From Silene conica (Eukaryota; Streptophyta; Magnoliopsida; Caryophyllales; Caryophyllaceae), in assembly GCA_029255685.2 (NCBI GenBank), contig CM055314.2, positions 72,738,815-72,802,814 of the forward strand: 64,000 nucleotides of DNA. Reading direction: 5' to 3'. The first letter of the stretch is position 1. Every line of letters starts with the position of its first letter. Under the pieces are notes generated by a model that made no database searches, was not told where the DNA came from, and was given only the letters and a program-made list of their open reading frames with translations. The position numbers and the translations under genes were made by a program. This document shows positions 25,507 through 38,558 of this stretch, one piece after another.

Positions 25507-27045
25507 TTTTCAAGACCTGTCGTCTCTTGTTCCTGTGCTAGTAGAATGTTTATGTGATGTTTTTGGCAAATGTTTTGTAGTTTCCATGAGATTGAAGGAA
25601 ACCTTTCTTACTTTTTCTGTTCACATTTGACAGCTTATGTTATACTATGATATTTGGAATGAGGTTGTGGAATTAGTTTTGCCTTTCTCTTGGTGGTTAC
25701 GGTAATGACACCTTGATCTCCATTTATCAAAAAATTTGGAAGAATTTGACGGAGTTAACTGTACAAAGGGAGTTCTTTAGGCCAGGATACTGTTTATGCT
25801 GATATGTTGTAAACGAAATTAGTGGTTCTGGGCAGGAAGAAAACCCTTTTGAGTTTGGATAGATTCGACTGGGTTACGTTGGGCCAGTCCCTGTCCGACA
25901 TTGGCAATTTCATGCATTTTTACTCTGCTTGTGCTTTAATGGGTGTGAATTTGTGATTATAGTCTTATACTCTTATAGAGCGTGATGTACTGTTCTTTTG
26001 AAAACAACAAATTCGGGGTCATTTTGGCATTTTGAATAGACTTGGGAGTAGGGTTATTGAGCGCATGTCAAGAATTTGGACCGGAGATGTTGGGTTGCTG
26101 TAAAGTACACATTGAAGAGTGAAGACACGGAACTACCATAATGGCTATGTTGCCGTGATTAAACTATTATTCAATACAATCTTTGCTTGGGCTGTGTTCT
26201 TTTTTATTGGAAGGAATTCAATGAAGTTGAACTAAACCGAACTGAATTTAATAGAGTTGAACAGATTTAAATTAAAATGAGCTGAAATTAAGTTTGAAAG
26301 AACATTGCCTTAATTAACAAACGATCATAATTTATCCTGGAAACGAACGATGATTTTTTTTAAAAAAATTAGGTGTCCTACATTAACCCACGTTTGCGAG
26401 AAACTAGACCTCGTAATATTAATTCGGATTCATATAGTCTTATAAGAGATCAATTTTAACTTGAGCCATTTCATTTATTTTTTTGACGAGAGAAAAAGTA
26501 TACTCAAGCCATAGCAAATTTTGCTATAAAATGAGCAATTATATTAAGGCGATATTTGGTAAACAGTATATTGCAAAAAAATTAGCATATTAACGCAATT
26601 AGTAGGTTTGACCAAACAATATGCTATTTGGACTGTTTGGTAAACAACATATTGGAAGAGTAGAATGAGCTTTAATATGCTCTTTTGGAATATGCTGCTC
26701 CCTCAGCATATTCAAAGGGTATATTAGCAAAATTAAAAAATTATCATTTTACCCTTAAAAAAATATTAGCCCTATTTTTGACAAATATTACTCAATAATT
26801 TATTCATGTCCTTTTTTGTCATTTGACACATGATTGAGATAATCTGCTAATTTAATTCTGCTAATTACCAAACACCTCTGACAAATTCTGCTAATTGAAT
26901 ATGCTAGTCAAAACTGTCAACAAATTCTGCTGGTCAAATCTACTTTTACAATCTGCTCCTGCTAATATCAATCCGTTGTTCCAACCGGGGCCTAAGTTTC
27001 CTAGGAGAGTAAGTAATGGATAAACCGTGAGTAGAAATTAGTAAA
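25507..27045. other. RPS3 3' region and intergenic repeats
   Basis: The first 150-200 bases are presumably the RPS3 3' UTR. Near 26189-26311 a segment begins GGGCTGTGTTCTTT and ends AAAGAACATTGCC, which looks like a small MITE with imperfect ends. Near 26545-26995 an AT-rich repeat with GGTAAACA and CAAACACC motifs may be another. No gene is recognised. Confidence 0.5.
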
Positions 27046-27222
27046 TTATCGAGCAAAAGGAGAATGATTTTTTGCATGATGCTCCAAAACAGTAATGCCA
27101 TCAACGTGGAAGGCCAGATTTAAACAATCTATAGTAGCTTCAATGTGCCTATAGCCACGTCCAATAACATCAGAAATCGCATAGTGAAGCGCATGAGCTT
27201 CTACTTGAAACGCCGATCTTGC
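27046..27222 (-). pseudogene. RNase H-like fragment of a LINE-type reverse transcriptase
   Basis: The minus strand reads about 58 codons without a stop in the style of the plant RVT_3/RNase H-like domain that ends many LINE polyproteins. It contains AFQVEAHALHYAIS and an acidic IEATIDCLNLAF segment, then a TAA. No partner RT domain is present next to it, so it is an orphan relic. Confidence 0.6.
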
Positions 27223-27677
27223 CCATAATTTTGCGTGATTTCAAATTGAATGATACAAATTTCACACAAAATTCAAACACACCTGATCCTATTGAGGTTG
27301 ACCCATATTTTCTGGACCGACTCGACTAATAACCGAACTGCCAATCAAGACAACCCCAAACCAACTACTTCTAATTTGGAATCACAACCAAGTTCTATTT
27401 ACATTAAAAATGACAACAATCCCATTAATCACTTTATGTTGCACGAAAAAAAACACCTTTCTATATTGACAAACTCAAAATAACCCGATATTATACACCT
27501 TGAATATAGACGGACCTTGAAAAACTTGACAAAATAACCTAGCTGACACGAAGCGTCAATGCTTATATTTGATCCAAATAACCCGTTTGTCGGGTTTACG
27601 ATTAAGCCAGGGTAGCCAAGAGGACGTTTCTAGACAAGTTCCCGAATCCATGTTGCCACAAATTTACTAAATGATAC
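27223..27677. other. MSL10-like 3' flank
   Basis: Only AT-rich DNA is seen, with a short AACCCG/CGGGTT inverted pair near 27578-27599. The MSL10-like mRNA 3' UTR should lie in the right part. Confidence 0.5.
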
Positions 27678-30274
27678 CTATGAAACAGATGTTGATGCAG
27701 GGGATCCGACATAGGAGACATGGACGGGTTGTGGTACAAGATGATATTTGATTTCCAAATCTTGGAGGATTTTCTTCAGTTCCATGACTAAATCAGACCT
27801 TCTGATACCTCTGTCCCCAGCATTCTGGAAGTTGATAGTATGGTTTACATAGACCGCCATCGGCATCTTGTTCATGTTCACAATGTCTTTCACTTGCACA
27901 CTGTGACCTGGCCGCCAGTGTTGGGGTTTGCTTTCAATGTACCTGCGTTTTTTAAACCGAGTTTGTGAGCCTAAGAAAGAACCCAAATAGACAAGGAATG
28001 AGAGATCGAAAGAAATACTTACTCCTTGATTCTAGTCTTCAAAACGGAAATGGTCTCAGCTGTTGTCGAGAAATCAACAGAAAACTCAACAGCATCGCTC
28101 ATTTCTGGACTCCGGTAGAAGTTGCTGATGGGTTTAGTTGACAGAACTGAATTCGGATAGAATATTTTCTCATTATCATATCTTAAGAAAACGGTTGTCA
28201 AGATGTTCATCTCTTCAACGATCATCTGTCACAAACCATACTCGTTTAGTGGAATGAGCAAGTTATACGTTCACCTGAACGCCAATTGATTCGTAATACT
28301 AGAATTGAAGCTTTGTGTTGGTTATACCTGAACCCCATCAATCACGCAACGGTCACCTACATCGAATGGATGCATGATGAAGACGAAAATGATAGCCTCG
28401 AACACAGTCTTGACAGTATTGCCAAACATAAACGCCACAAGCAGTAGCTGAGATGTAATGAAGACGAGTATCTTGGTTGTCAGAAACCCCATCATCAGAT
28501 TCCATACAATAACATCAATTATCAAAATCACTCCTGAAGCTATGTTATTCAACTGTTTCACTGCTGTTTTTGTGTCATTCAGAGAATGAGCTAGCGACTT
28601 CCGCTCCAAATAAGCATTAACCTGCAAGCATATATTTGAAGTTACACGAGGTGGTATTCAACTATTCATACACACGTTCTATCCGAAATTTGAGCATAGT
28701 CAAGATCACAAGATGAATGTGTTACCACCCATTTCCTTAAAGCTGATTTCTTGATCTTTCCTGTTTCAGTAGCACCCTCGAATGATGGTAAAATTTCGTT
28801 CAACTTATCTAATCTTAAGAATCGTAACAGATCTTCATCGTCAATGTACCTATTTCCATACAAGTGAAAACAAATGATTAAGAGTCACAGACTGTCTTAT
28901 TATCAGACCGTCTTCGTGTTATATATGTAAGTATAGAGGTAGGTAATGAATGTCTTACTTGTGACCATGCTTAGCAACATTATTGAAAATCTTATCAGCA
29001 GCAGCTTTTGCTTCCCATTCATTAGTAATCTCCTTATTTTCCTCACCATTCTCATCATCGTCGGCATCATCAAGGCTATTAGAGATAGTCATCAACTTTG
29101 TTCTCCTAATCACATTAACTAACCCTTTCATAGTCCAAGCCGAAACCTGCGCCTGGTTAATTTTCTGAAGCTTCTCCACATTAATCACATCTTCCTTCAG
29201 CCCTTTACCTTTTGCTACTCTCTCGAAGCTCAACTCGTTTTTCGACTTCTCCAATGATTCTTCCATCTCCACTAATGGAGGCCCAGAGAGTGTTTGAAGC
29301 ACATACTGATGCAGTATTGATTCTTGGATACGGTCGAAAAATCTCTTAACATGGAAAGACAGAGCTACTGTCTTAATTAACAGAGTTTTCACAAGCCATA
29401 TTCCTGCACCAACTAGAATACCGGCAATTGACAGTGTGATGTAATGTAAGATCTGATTAGCCTTGTGTGATCTCTCGATTCCTCGACTGCTGTTAAACAA
29501 CAGAATCCAGGCTATAAGGATAAAAACCAGCCAAAGAAAAACCTGTACACTTCTCTTTAGCCCAAATATGAAGTATAGAACTTTCTTCTTAAGCAGAAAG
29601 TTTCTTTCCACTATAAAAACCAGGATGCTAATCACCCATTTTGAAACTAATCGACCCGAAATCACTACCAAAACTAGAATGCACCATTTCCAAAGGGATA
29701 TACTCCATAACGAGGTTTCTTCCAGACGGCGAATAGTTAAGCTACAAACTAGTAGCCCTACCAGGGTTAAGAGTACTATCCATTCCATTGAAGCCAAGAC
29801 TTTCAATTTTTGAAGCGAGCTTTTCTTCGAATGAAGATTAATGGACTTGTACAGATCATCATCCTCGTCTTCATCTTCTCCTCCTGCCAAAGGTGTCAGT
29901 GGGGGAATCAATGGAATGGCTTTTGGAGTACTCACACTGACTCTAGGAGACACCTTTGGAGAATTTCTAAGGGTTTCGCGGAATGATACATTAGGAGGAT
30001 AGGGTGGCTCTACTAAGCGCGATTTGGATTTTGAGAAGGAAGGTGTAGCGAGGGAAGACCGCCTTTGTACAAGCTCATTTGGGATCTTTGGAGGTCTTTG
30101 TGGGGTTGAAACTTTCCCTTGCTCTTCGATGCCATACCCTTCTTGTGATGTGCTTACATGGCTTGGACTATTTATTCCTTGATTACCTGATTGAGCTATC
30201 ATTCTAGTTGCAGCTATTGATAATACAACATCATTTGTTGCATTATCGACATAGGAGTCTGTTACACCCGCCAT
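27678..30274 (-). CDS. MSL10: MscS-like mechanosensitive channel, MSL10-type, five exons
   Basis: On the minus strand the exons are 28959-30274, 28726-28849, 28328-28621, 28023-28225 and 27678-27952 (acceptor at about 27942). With the last exon as 27678-27942 the sum is 2202 nt, giving 733 aa, the usual length for MSL10. A long cytosolic N-terminus with an acidic stretch (residues 133-140) precedes four hydrophobic segments near 165-181, 194-212, 243-260 and 275-298. Two more near 505-560 precede the MscS pore/beta domain with HPFDVGDRC at about 564-572. It should be a plasma-membrane tension-gated anion channel. I chose the ATG at 30274, followed by MAGVTDSYV; an upstream in-frame ATG at 30349 is less typical. 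No lesions are seen. MSL9 is the main alternative name. Confidence 0.93.
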
Positions 30275-31913
30275 CAAATCTTCAACAAACAAACAAACAA
30301 CGCAGTTAGTAACATCACCAACACCATCACATTTGATTGTATTTTTCATCGAAAAATTGTATTAAAACCGTCATTTTTAAGTACTCATTTCGCGTGATTA
30401 CATCATATAGAGAAACACCATCAACAATAATACTGAAATAGACAATCCAATACAAATCACTATCGAAGAGAATGAGGCCGGGTTCCAAATGCATTCAACT
30501 TCACCCACATATCTATCTATCTATCTATATATAGTCAGTTCAAATGTCGTCAAGATGACTAAAACACAAACAGAAGAAAGTCGTATTATGAGCTTGTGAA
30601 CAATCACTGTCAACGATTTCAACAACGACAGCAGCAAAAACAATAACAGTGATGACCCTACAGATATCGCAACTTTACTCAAATCACGCGACTACTACGA
30701 TAGTTGACTCTAAATAGTTCATCATCCAAGGGACAGAAGAAATCAAATAATAAGATGGACTAAAAGAAGGAAAAGTCGAAAATGTACCATGAAAATGTGT
30801 GAGATGATGCAGGGAATTGAAGAGCTGCTGAATTGGGAACGAAAACAGCTAGTGTTTAGTATTATTTGACGTTGAATTGATGCTTACAATCATAAGTTGG
30901 TTAAGTTTGAAAGTAGTTGACACAAACATGGTGGCCTTATTATAGACATCATCGCAATTGGCTTAGCTGCCATACCAAGTGGGAAGGGACATGGTCAAAT
31001 TATCACCAATTTCTTTAACAACTAATTAAGCTCATCTTTTGATGCATATTTTTATATTCTGACATGTTCATCTTGTGCTCTATATCCATTATTGCGTATC
31101 CTCAATACCATACTCTCTCATCATTTCTAGTTTGTTACGGGTTCAAGTCCGAATACAAGCAAGTAACCACCCTTTTCAAGCCTCTTTCATTTAGGATTTT
31201 AAACGGATAATCGCTTCATAATGGTCATCGTCTTGGTCTTGGACCCGAAGAAACATTTTATCCAAGATTCTTGCTTCTTTTGACCTTGATAACTTACCGC
31301 GAAAAATGACGGCTCAACCCGACCTGTATAGCCCGGCCAGTTTAACAGGTTTAGTGTGAAGTCACAATCATACATAATGAAGCTAGCAGCAAAAGAGAAA
31401 CTAAAGATAAGTTGAACATTAGATTAGAAGTCACTCTCAGGCTTGTATAATTGTTGAATAGCACATTATTTATTATATCATTTTATTATTGCCAGCATGG
31501 AATGAATGTTCTCTACTAAAATATTATGGAGTTGGGGGATATGGATTGGTGAAAGTCAACCATATTAAACGCTTTCAAGCCTGTATCATGTCATAAGTTT
31601 GCGACAGATTTAACCCATTACAAATGAGAATATGTGAAATACAGAAGAGTATGTTTCCTTTGCCTAAAAGAATGCCAGCCTTTTTTAGTCTTTTCCATTG
31701 CAGAAGTATACCCACAAATTCTCGTTTGTGACGTGTTAAAAATTGTGACGTATCACAACCGGCTAAACTGATGTTACGAAAGGGAAGTGGTTGCGAGATA
31801 TCACACGTCACAAGCAAGAATAAACGACACCCACGAAATATTGTTACGTCAAGAGCCATCAGTGACTCGAACATTATTGAGAACTTGAAGATCCAATATT
31901 TTTTTACTCCAAT
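30275..31913. other. MSL10-like 5' region and intergenic DNA
   Basis: This region includes the 5' UTR and promoter of the MSL10-like gene, with an (ATCT)n microsatellite near 30507-30530. From about 30900 on I see no gene on either strand. Confidence 0.55.
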
Positions 31914-32390
31914 TAAAGCCTTAGAGGTGGCAATCGGGTCACTCGGGTCGATTATGGGTCGGGTTAAAGTAAGTCAGATCATATTGGGTTCGGGTTATAT
32001 CGGGTCAGTGACGGGTTCGGGTAAGGTCAATTCATGTCAGGTCATCAACGGGTGACAATTCGAGTTGGGTCATTAGCAGATCAGGTTATTGACATATTTT
32101 ATCTTATACTTCGTATATTTAGTTTTAGATGAAGTTAAAATAATTAAGAAAAATGTCAATTTGGGATCATTTAAACCATTATTAAGCCAGTTCATTATAA
32201 CGTCATCTATCATGTTGAGAAATATCTGGTCACGGGCCAGGTCGGTTCGGTTCCGGTTGGACAAAATAATGCTGCTATCGGTTAGCGGGTCGGGTCGGGT
32301 CGGGTCGATTCAGTTTCGGTTCACCCAATTCTCAGGTTGTACCGGGTCGGGGTCAAGTTCATCAGGTCGGGTCAGCTTTTGCCAGCTCTA
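31914..32390. mobile_element. hAT-like non-autonomous element with GGGTC-rich ends
   Basis: A perfect 8-bp duplication ACTCCAAT (31906-31913 and 32391-32398) bounds the segment. Its ends contain TAGAGGTGGCAA (31922-31933) and TTGCCAGCTCTA (32379-32390), which match as inverted repeats at 11 of 12 positions. Eight extra bases lie between the left duplication and the left repeat. The interior is full of GGGTC/GGGTT runs, as in a common plant hAT-MITE type, and has no coding. Confidence 0.7.
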
Positions 32391-32465
32391 ACTCCAATAA
32401 ACATTTGGCAGACAACATAAAGTAAAATTTTATAAAAAAGGATTGTCTATGGATACGAAATTGTG

Positions 32466-32539
32466 GTCTAAGACTCAACCCGACAAAATAACCCAGAATC
32501 CAATTGCCAGAAAGAGTCTAAGACTCAACCCGACAAAAT
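32466..32539. repeat. Short direct repeat, 24 bp, two copies 50 bp apart
   Basis: The same 24 bases, beginning GTCTAAGACTCAACCC, occur at 32466-32489 and 32516-32539. They could be footprints of a small tandem duplication. No function is seen. Confidence 0.85.
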
Positions 32540-32959
32540 TAAACTGAGTTGATCTGCAAGCTACGCCAGTTAAATCAAAGAAAGCAATATATTATTGCTG
32601 CAGACCTAGAATCAATGACGCAACTATGATTTACAATGTATGTACATATTCTAATTCTAGACAAAAATAAAAAGGAAATAATCATCCATACTCGGACAAA
32701 AGGGATTATAGATGAAAACAGCCTAATGTTTCGAAACAAATGTAACTGCAGATTATCCTAAAATCTATAAGCAGGGAAGGCCAACAGAATGTAGACAGCG
32801 AGTTGGCGACAGGTGTTGACACGAATTCAGCCGCTGCGAAGAATTCTCATGTTTTTGGCTTAAAATGAAGGGTCGAAGTGCCATACCCGGGTATACGAGG
32901 GTGTCGAGTGTTGAACACAGGTAAGAAAGGGAATATATAACTTGTCATGATTAATGACT

Positions 32960-33149
32960 TCAGATACTCTGTCTGAAGTCCTCCTTTCCCCATCTGATAG
33001 CCTGGATATCAATCAAGATGGTGTCGCAAGCAGAGATTGAGATTGAACTTGAAGATGCCAGCTGAACATTCAGTACTCGCTGCATCCCATTTATGTTGTC
33101 TTCACTTCCTTTTTTGATCCATTCCAAAATAATTGATATCTTTCTACAC
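32960..33149 (-). other. Coding-like exon downstream of the SWIM gene
   Basis: The minus strand shows an acceptor (CTTAATAG) and then about 62 open codons ending in TGA at 32960-32962, including ILEWIKKGSEDNINGMQRVL. Its phase would fit an exon following the last codons of the SWIM gene. However, no GT donor is found at the needed place before the SWIM stop at 33427. It may be a lost or alternative 3' exon of that gene, or a fragment of another gene. Confidence 0.4.
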
Positions 33150-33426
33150 CTATTAAGAAAAATGAACTAATCATATTATCCCTGGTCGTATAACATAATG
33201 ATAAGAATAATAATGTAGTAAATATACATGTAATTTCCTTAAAGCAAGCCAAGGGGTAATAATTACTTTTTTACATCATTACATATCAAGTATGATCTCT
33301 AGTCAAATGGGGACAATTTAAGGGCAATGGAGTATCAAAGTTCATCATACCTTCAAGGCTTCAACATAGCTGGATTGTAAACAGGGTATCAACTATCAAA
33401 GCAGACACTAACACTTCCTGCACATT

Positions 33427-36400
33427 TCAGCCTACTCTTGACAGTCTTTTTCGTTTCTTGCGACTCTTGCGTTGGACCCGAATGTCACTTCCATTCTTAG
33501 AAGTTGAAGGAAGAGCCACAGTTGTTGACGGTTTTCCGACAAAAGTTCGGGGTTTCCTAGAAACCCATTTCAGAGGAAATTTATCCACGACAGTGCCTAG
33601 ATCTTTTGCATCAGAAATTTCCACCAGCCTCTGAACTTGATCCAGTATCTGACTGGTCCATGCTTTTGCCTTGTCCAATTCAATAGAATCATCCATGGGA
33701 TTTCTCAGTAAAGTAATCAACAGTTCTTTGAACGAATGTGTGGAAATAGAAAATGGACAACCCTTCCGTTCCTGGCACATCATATTGACTTTAGTTACAT
33801 GTTTGCAAAGGTTTCCTTGTAGAAACCACGCACAATCACAGAAAGCAAATTCTGATCCAGGGTTCCAAACTGTGTGTGATACATTGTTGTCCCTTAGACT
33901 CTGAATAGTGGCAAACAAATGAGTGTTTTCCGGAAAGTAAACAGCACTATCCGGGATTTGCAATGCACGGTGCCATGATGTCGAAGATATGTACGTTTCC
34001 TTCACATTTTCAAAGGTGTCATGCTCATCAGCATAGCGGTCCAACCAGTAACTTGAATGAAGCTCGGCAGTTAATTTATGGACTAACCAATCAACTCTTT
34101 TAAAAGCACCTAGGTGGGCATCATCATATAGTTTGCTCTTTAATTTGACATGATAGGCTTCAATGGCACCAGAAGTTTCCTGACTCGCAACCGGAATGCT
34201 CCGCATTATCGACAGCCACATCTCTAACAAAATCACGCATAAATGTCAGTTCAAGACAAAATTGTAGCTTATACGCGCAGAAATGAGAAGACAAAGAGTC
34301 AAGTAGACTTCACCAATTTTGGGCAACCAGTAATCCTTGAAATACTGCATGAAGGATGTCTGATTACTGAAATCTTGCATGAACGTCTCAATTGCAGCCA
34401 CGGAATCAACCCCATTCCAAATGCTGGAAATAATATCACCCAAACGTTTAAAAATTTCCCTCCGAATTTCCATTTCAGTACATTTTTTCACAATATTCTT
34501 GAGCCATGCTCTACGAACACGCCAAAGAGAGAATAAGACAGGGCAGGAGAGAACATCCCTGTAAAATGAGTATAAGGATTGTCAAAGTTTATACCCGAAT
34601 TGATGAGATATACAGTTCAGTTCAAGGAAGTATAAAGATGCAGATGCAGATGCCTGATGGACTCAAAAGAGTGGTGATGCTCATGAGAAGGCGTCAAAAC
34701 CAATAACATCAGGGTCGCCCTACTGAATCCCTTTAATTCATAAATAAATAAATAAATAAAAACAAAGATGTATAGTATGAGTGTAGTGCCTTATGGGTTC
34801 CAACTCTGATGCTGCATTGTCTACCACAAAACCACTGATCTTCCATCCAGTATCCACAGTGTGAACTCGATCAAATAGAGCTTTCATCCACTTTGTAACA
34901 TCAGCTTTAGCAGAGCTACGAGTAATGACCCATGCAACAGGTAGCGCATGATGTCTTGAATCAAATGCAAGAATTGTGCACAAGGGATACTGAAAACCAG
35001 TAATACTGTAAATAAAAACCTAACAGAAGCATAACCAGCAATCCTCTGCATTCAAAATTATGAAGTATAAAACACAAGATGTGAAGAAAGCTTCAGTGGC
35101 AGAGAGATAGCTATCATCTTACCCTAAGCTTCTTTATTCCGAAAGTAGAATCTGCTGCTATGATACTACCATTCCCAAAACGCGTCAATTGTTGCATTTG
35201 CCACTCCGTTTGGATTCCCAGAACAAACGGGTCATCTTCAGATGAATCCTGATAAAAGAAAACGGACTTTTTGTTGCGTTCAACCCAAAGCCGTACACTA
35301 GCTCGGTCATCCAGGTCCAATTCATGAGTGGATCGTTTAATTATCAGTCCTAACTTATGAACATACTGGGAGGCCAGCTTATTAACTTTGGCATCTGAAT
35401 CGCAGTAACGTTGAATTCCTTCGAGATGTTTTTGTACCACATTTTCTTCGGGAATGCCAAGGTATATCATTGACATTGTCTGCTGTTGAATATCGTTCCC
35501 AATGTATGGAATATTCTTAGCAGCTGGACCTATTGCATTTCTGTCAAGGGCGCCATGGCAAGGCAGCCCCGACTTATTTACATGACGTCTATCATTATAG
35601 ATGATGAGAGCAAGTGAAGGCCTTGCATACAAACGCTTCACCACAAAGTGGCACTGACAACCTCTCATAGACTGCGGTCTAGCGACACGATTTCTTGTAT
35701 TTAGACGATATCGTCGGCTAGGTAAGATATCACCATCTTCTCCATAGTTTTCAGGTCCAAATGAGCACCAATATCTGCATTTAGAAAGGAGAAGTAATAC
35801 ACCAACTCAGACACATATGATCAAGCCACAACCAGGGAAGAAATGTTCTAGATCTCCTGTTTTACAATTTTGTTCTCCATAATCTTTTTACCATATTTGT
35901 CCAAGTCCAGGTTAGCCGCTGTTGGATGCTTGAGAAAAATAATATTCGTAAGAGATGCTAACCAACATGTTTATAAATCAGAAAGAGCAATTTCCAAAAT
36001 CACAACAATGACCTTGCACACCCTCGCAAATTCCGTACAAGAAAAAAAGTTGCACAAGCTACTCACAATCCTTGTACTAAAAATAAAAATGGCATTCTTT
36101 GTTTTTCTAGGTTAATGAGTCATGACTGATGGCTATAGTTGTCCTCTATGAGTATATCAGTATATAACAATGCATGTATCGAGCTAATAATTGGAAATGC
36201 TACAGGCCTACAGCAAACAATCATGCAGAAGCACCACAAGAAAACATCAGTTACTTGAATCGCACAAAAGATATGACACACGAGTTGATTGTCAATATAA
36301 AATTATTAACCAACGCAAGGCGCAGTGAAGTATAATAAAGTATCTACTTTGCTCGCCAAGTCAGGATTCAAAAGACAAAAAAGGCACAATCTTGCCAGTA

Positions 36401-36692
36401 TGTAAAATTGTACTTACTGTCTGTACTCCAGATATTCATCGTCTTTGTAGTCCTTTAAGGTACCCAAGACACGTTTTCTCCCTCTTTCAATATGAAATTG
36501 AGTAGGGAATTCCAAATTGGAACACTCTCCAAGAATAAAATCATCAACCCGAACATAGGGAATTTTGGCAATATCATCTTGGTGCTCACCAGTGCCATAC
36601 TTGGTCCATTTCAGATCAGAGGATGAAAAATCTCCTTCAGGTGGATTTTGCACAGGGATATCATGAACAGATTCAACGATTACCATTGCCAT
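33427..36692 (-). CDS. SWIM zinc-finger, MULE-transposase-derived protein, five exons
   Basis: The exons on the minus strand are 36418-36692, 35123-35774, 34790-34989, 34314-34558 and 33427-34223. They keep phase throughout and sum to 2169 nt, giving 722 aa. The protein resembles the Arabidopsis SWIM-family protein I recall as At1g60560. It has an N-terminal WTKYG...FHIERGRKR region, a FAR1/MULE-like segment (MRGCQCHFVVKRL), a MULE-type DDE core around ADSTFGIKK...FDSRHHALPVAWV, then a SWIM finger (FCDCAWFLQGNLCKH). The C-terminus is basic (KSRKKRKRL), fitting a nuclear protein. No terminal inverted repeats flank it, so it is a domesticated host gene, not a live transposon. Intron 3 appears to use a GC donor. 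The exact start is uncertain, since a second ATG lies two codons later. Confidence 0.88.
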
Positions 36693-38558
36693 TACAGCAG
36701 GATGAAGGAAAACGGTATGTTTCTGAAGCACGTCAACTAATCTGAAGCACGTCAACTAAAACCACCTTCTTGAAATAATCAACAAACATAAGAAATAATA
36801 TCAAAAGCCGTTATAATAAAAAAAATGACACTATTGATTGAGAGAGACACAGGGGCTACCATCCAAATCATTTCATATTGCATAAATCAATGAATGCAAC
36901 ACATCAAGGGTAATTTGGTTGTGGTTTGGCAGGTTGGCATAACATAGGCATAGTTCTAGCCATGATTACCTCACTCATAATATGCTCCGATACTCAATGT
37001 AATGGCATACACAATACACACTTTCTACACCTTACTACGGACATTTTCTACCAAAAAATCATAATTCATCATACTGTGGAAACTAATTATATAGGAATCG
37101 GTTCGCGACTCACTGGCATCTGAGGGAATCCGGTAAGCTAGGTTTCAACTTTTAAAAAAGGAGAGCAGCAGAGCAACAACAACAACAAAGTATAACTCGC
37201 ACGAAGAATATTAAGCTCGTGCACACAAAAAATGTCCACTGAATCTCCAAAATAACAACTTAATAATCGCCAAGTAGCGAAGATTTGCCTATGACATTTG
37301 TCCAGTTATGCCAAAAGTGTAACCCAGCACATTTCTGCAGTAGTATAAAACCAACAATTACAATACTTGTGTACAACAGGGGTACAAAATAGGTATCCAT
37401 TGTTTTTTTGTCATAGTTCAGAAAAACAGAAAGAGTTAGCCCGGGGCTAGCAGCAGAAAATGTTTTATACTATATTAATGTAAAAGCGTCTTACACACGA
37501 ATAACTAAAAACCCTTTTGAATTAGTCTTTTTTAACCACCAAAACCCAAACCTTTCACACTAAAACACTAATTACAAACTACGCAAATACGTACTACTAC
37601 ACTATACATAGCAAGAGATTCAACAACTGGGGATAGAACTTAGTACCCTTATCCTACCTATTCCTTTTTAGGTAAAGTAAACCCACTTCCCAAACTCCCC
37701 ACCGCAACTTAGGGTAAGGGTCAACCCCAACTTCAAGAAGACAAAGAAAGAGACGGGTCGGATCACCTATTGCTGTTGGAATGAACGAGCGAAAGTAGCT
37801 AGTAGCGTGTTAACGAGGTAAAGAGAAATTTGAGGAAGCCATCCGGCCTTATAATCATAGAAGGGAAGGGCCTGAAAATGCCACTTTAAGTCTAAAATTA
37901 TGAGCTTTTCTTCCTTTTTCAATGCAATAAAGCACAAGTGAGGGGGGCGGCTGTGCTTGGATAAGCAGTATCCCGACTCCCAAGAGGTGGCTGGAGAAAG
38001 AGAATGCGGTAAAGGGGAAAGGACTAGGGTTGAAGAAGAATGAGAAAAACAAGGATTGGCGGAACCAAAGTTGTTGATGTAACGCACAGTAATACTGTAA
38101 TAGCACATAATAAACAATCAAAGCAAGTCATCACCATAAGTCCATAACCATTATATTTGTGAATAATTTATATCATCATCATTACTGTAAAATCAAAATT
38201 CCGTACAAGTAAAATGATATGATTAAATTCGGAAATGGAAGTAATAACCTGGACAATGGAAATGGAGAGGAGGCAGAAGAGAAATAAGGCGCGGTGGTAG
38301 AACTTTAGAAGTGAGAGAGAAAGAACAGGTATGGGAGAAAGATGGAAGCAAGGTTTAAACCTTGACACGTTGTTTTAGGGTTTTTCACCCTTTTTTCATT
38401 TTAATTTGTTTTTTTTTGTTGGCAGTAATGGTTTGACTTTATTTTATCAAACTTTATTAATTTTGGGCATATTCTTTCGAACTTATTAAAATTTATAACT
38501 TAGTATATTTTAATTTTTTTCCGTCAAAATTAAAATTCAACTAAATTTATATATAATA
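36693..38558 (-). other. 5' region of the SWIM gene
   Basis: A likely promoter lies near 38340-38390, where the minus strand has a telo-box-like AAACCCTAAA (plus-strand TTAGGGTTT near 38372) followed by a TC-rich stretch. Possible non-coding first exons would lie between there and 36760, for example with a donor CAGGTTATT near 38250. A 17-base direct repeat (ACGTGCTTCAG-type) sits at about 36722-36760. No separate gene is recognised. Confidence 0.45.

Noticed and set aside
29463..29813. Plus-strand frame inside MSL10-like exon 1
   Set aside because: It is the shadow of the membrane-segment coding on the other strand.
31575..31874. A 99-codon minus-strand frame between MSL10-like and the hAT-like element
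   Set aside because: No recognisable domain, no splice context and no start context; probably chance.
32280..32310. GGGTCGGGTC run as a telomere-like or G-quadruplex gene element
   Set aside because: It lies within a hAT-like element of a common GGGTC-rich kind; telomere repeats in plants are TTTAGGG.
37767..38368. Minus-strand frames upstream of the SWIM gene
   Set aside because: Serine/leucine-rich composition typical of TC-rich 5' leader DNA; at best untranslated exons.
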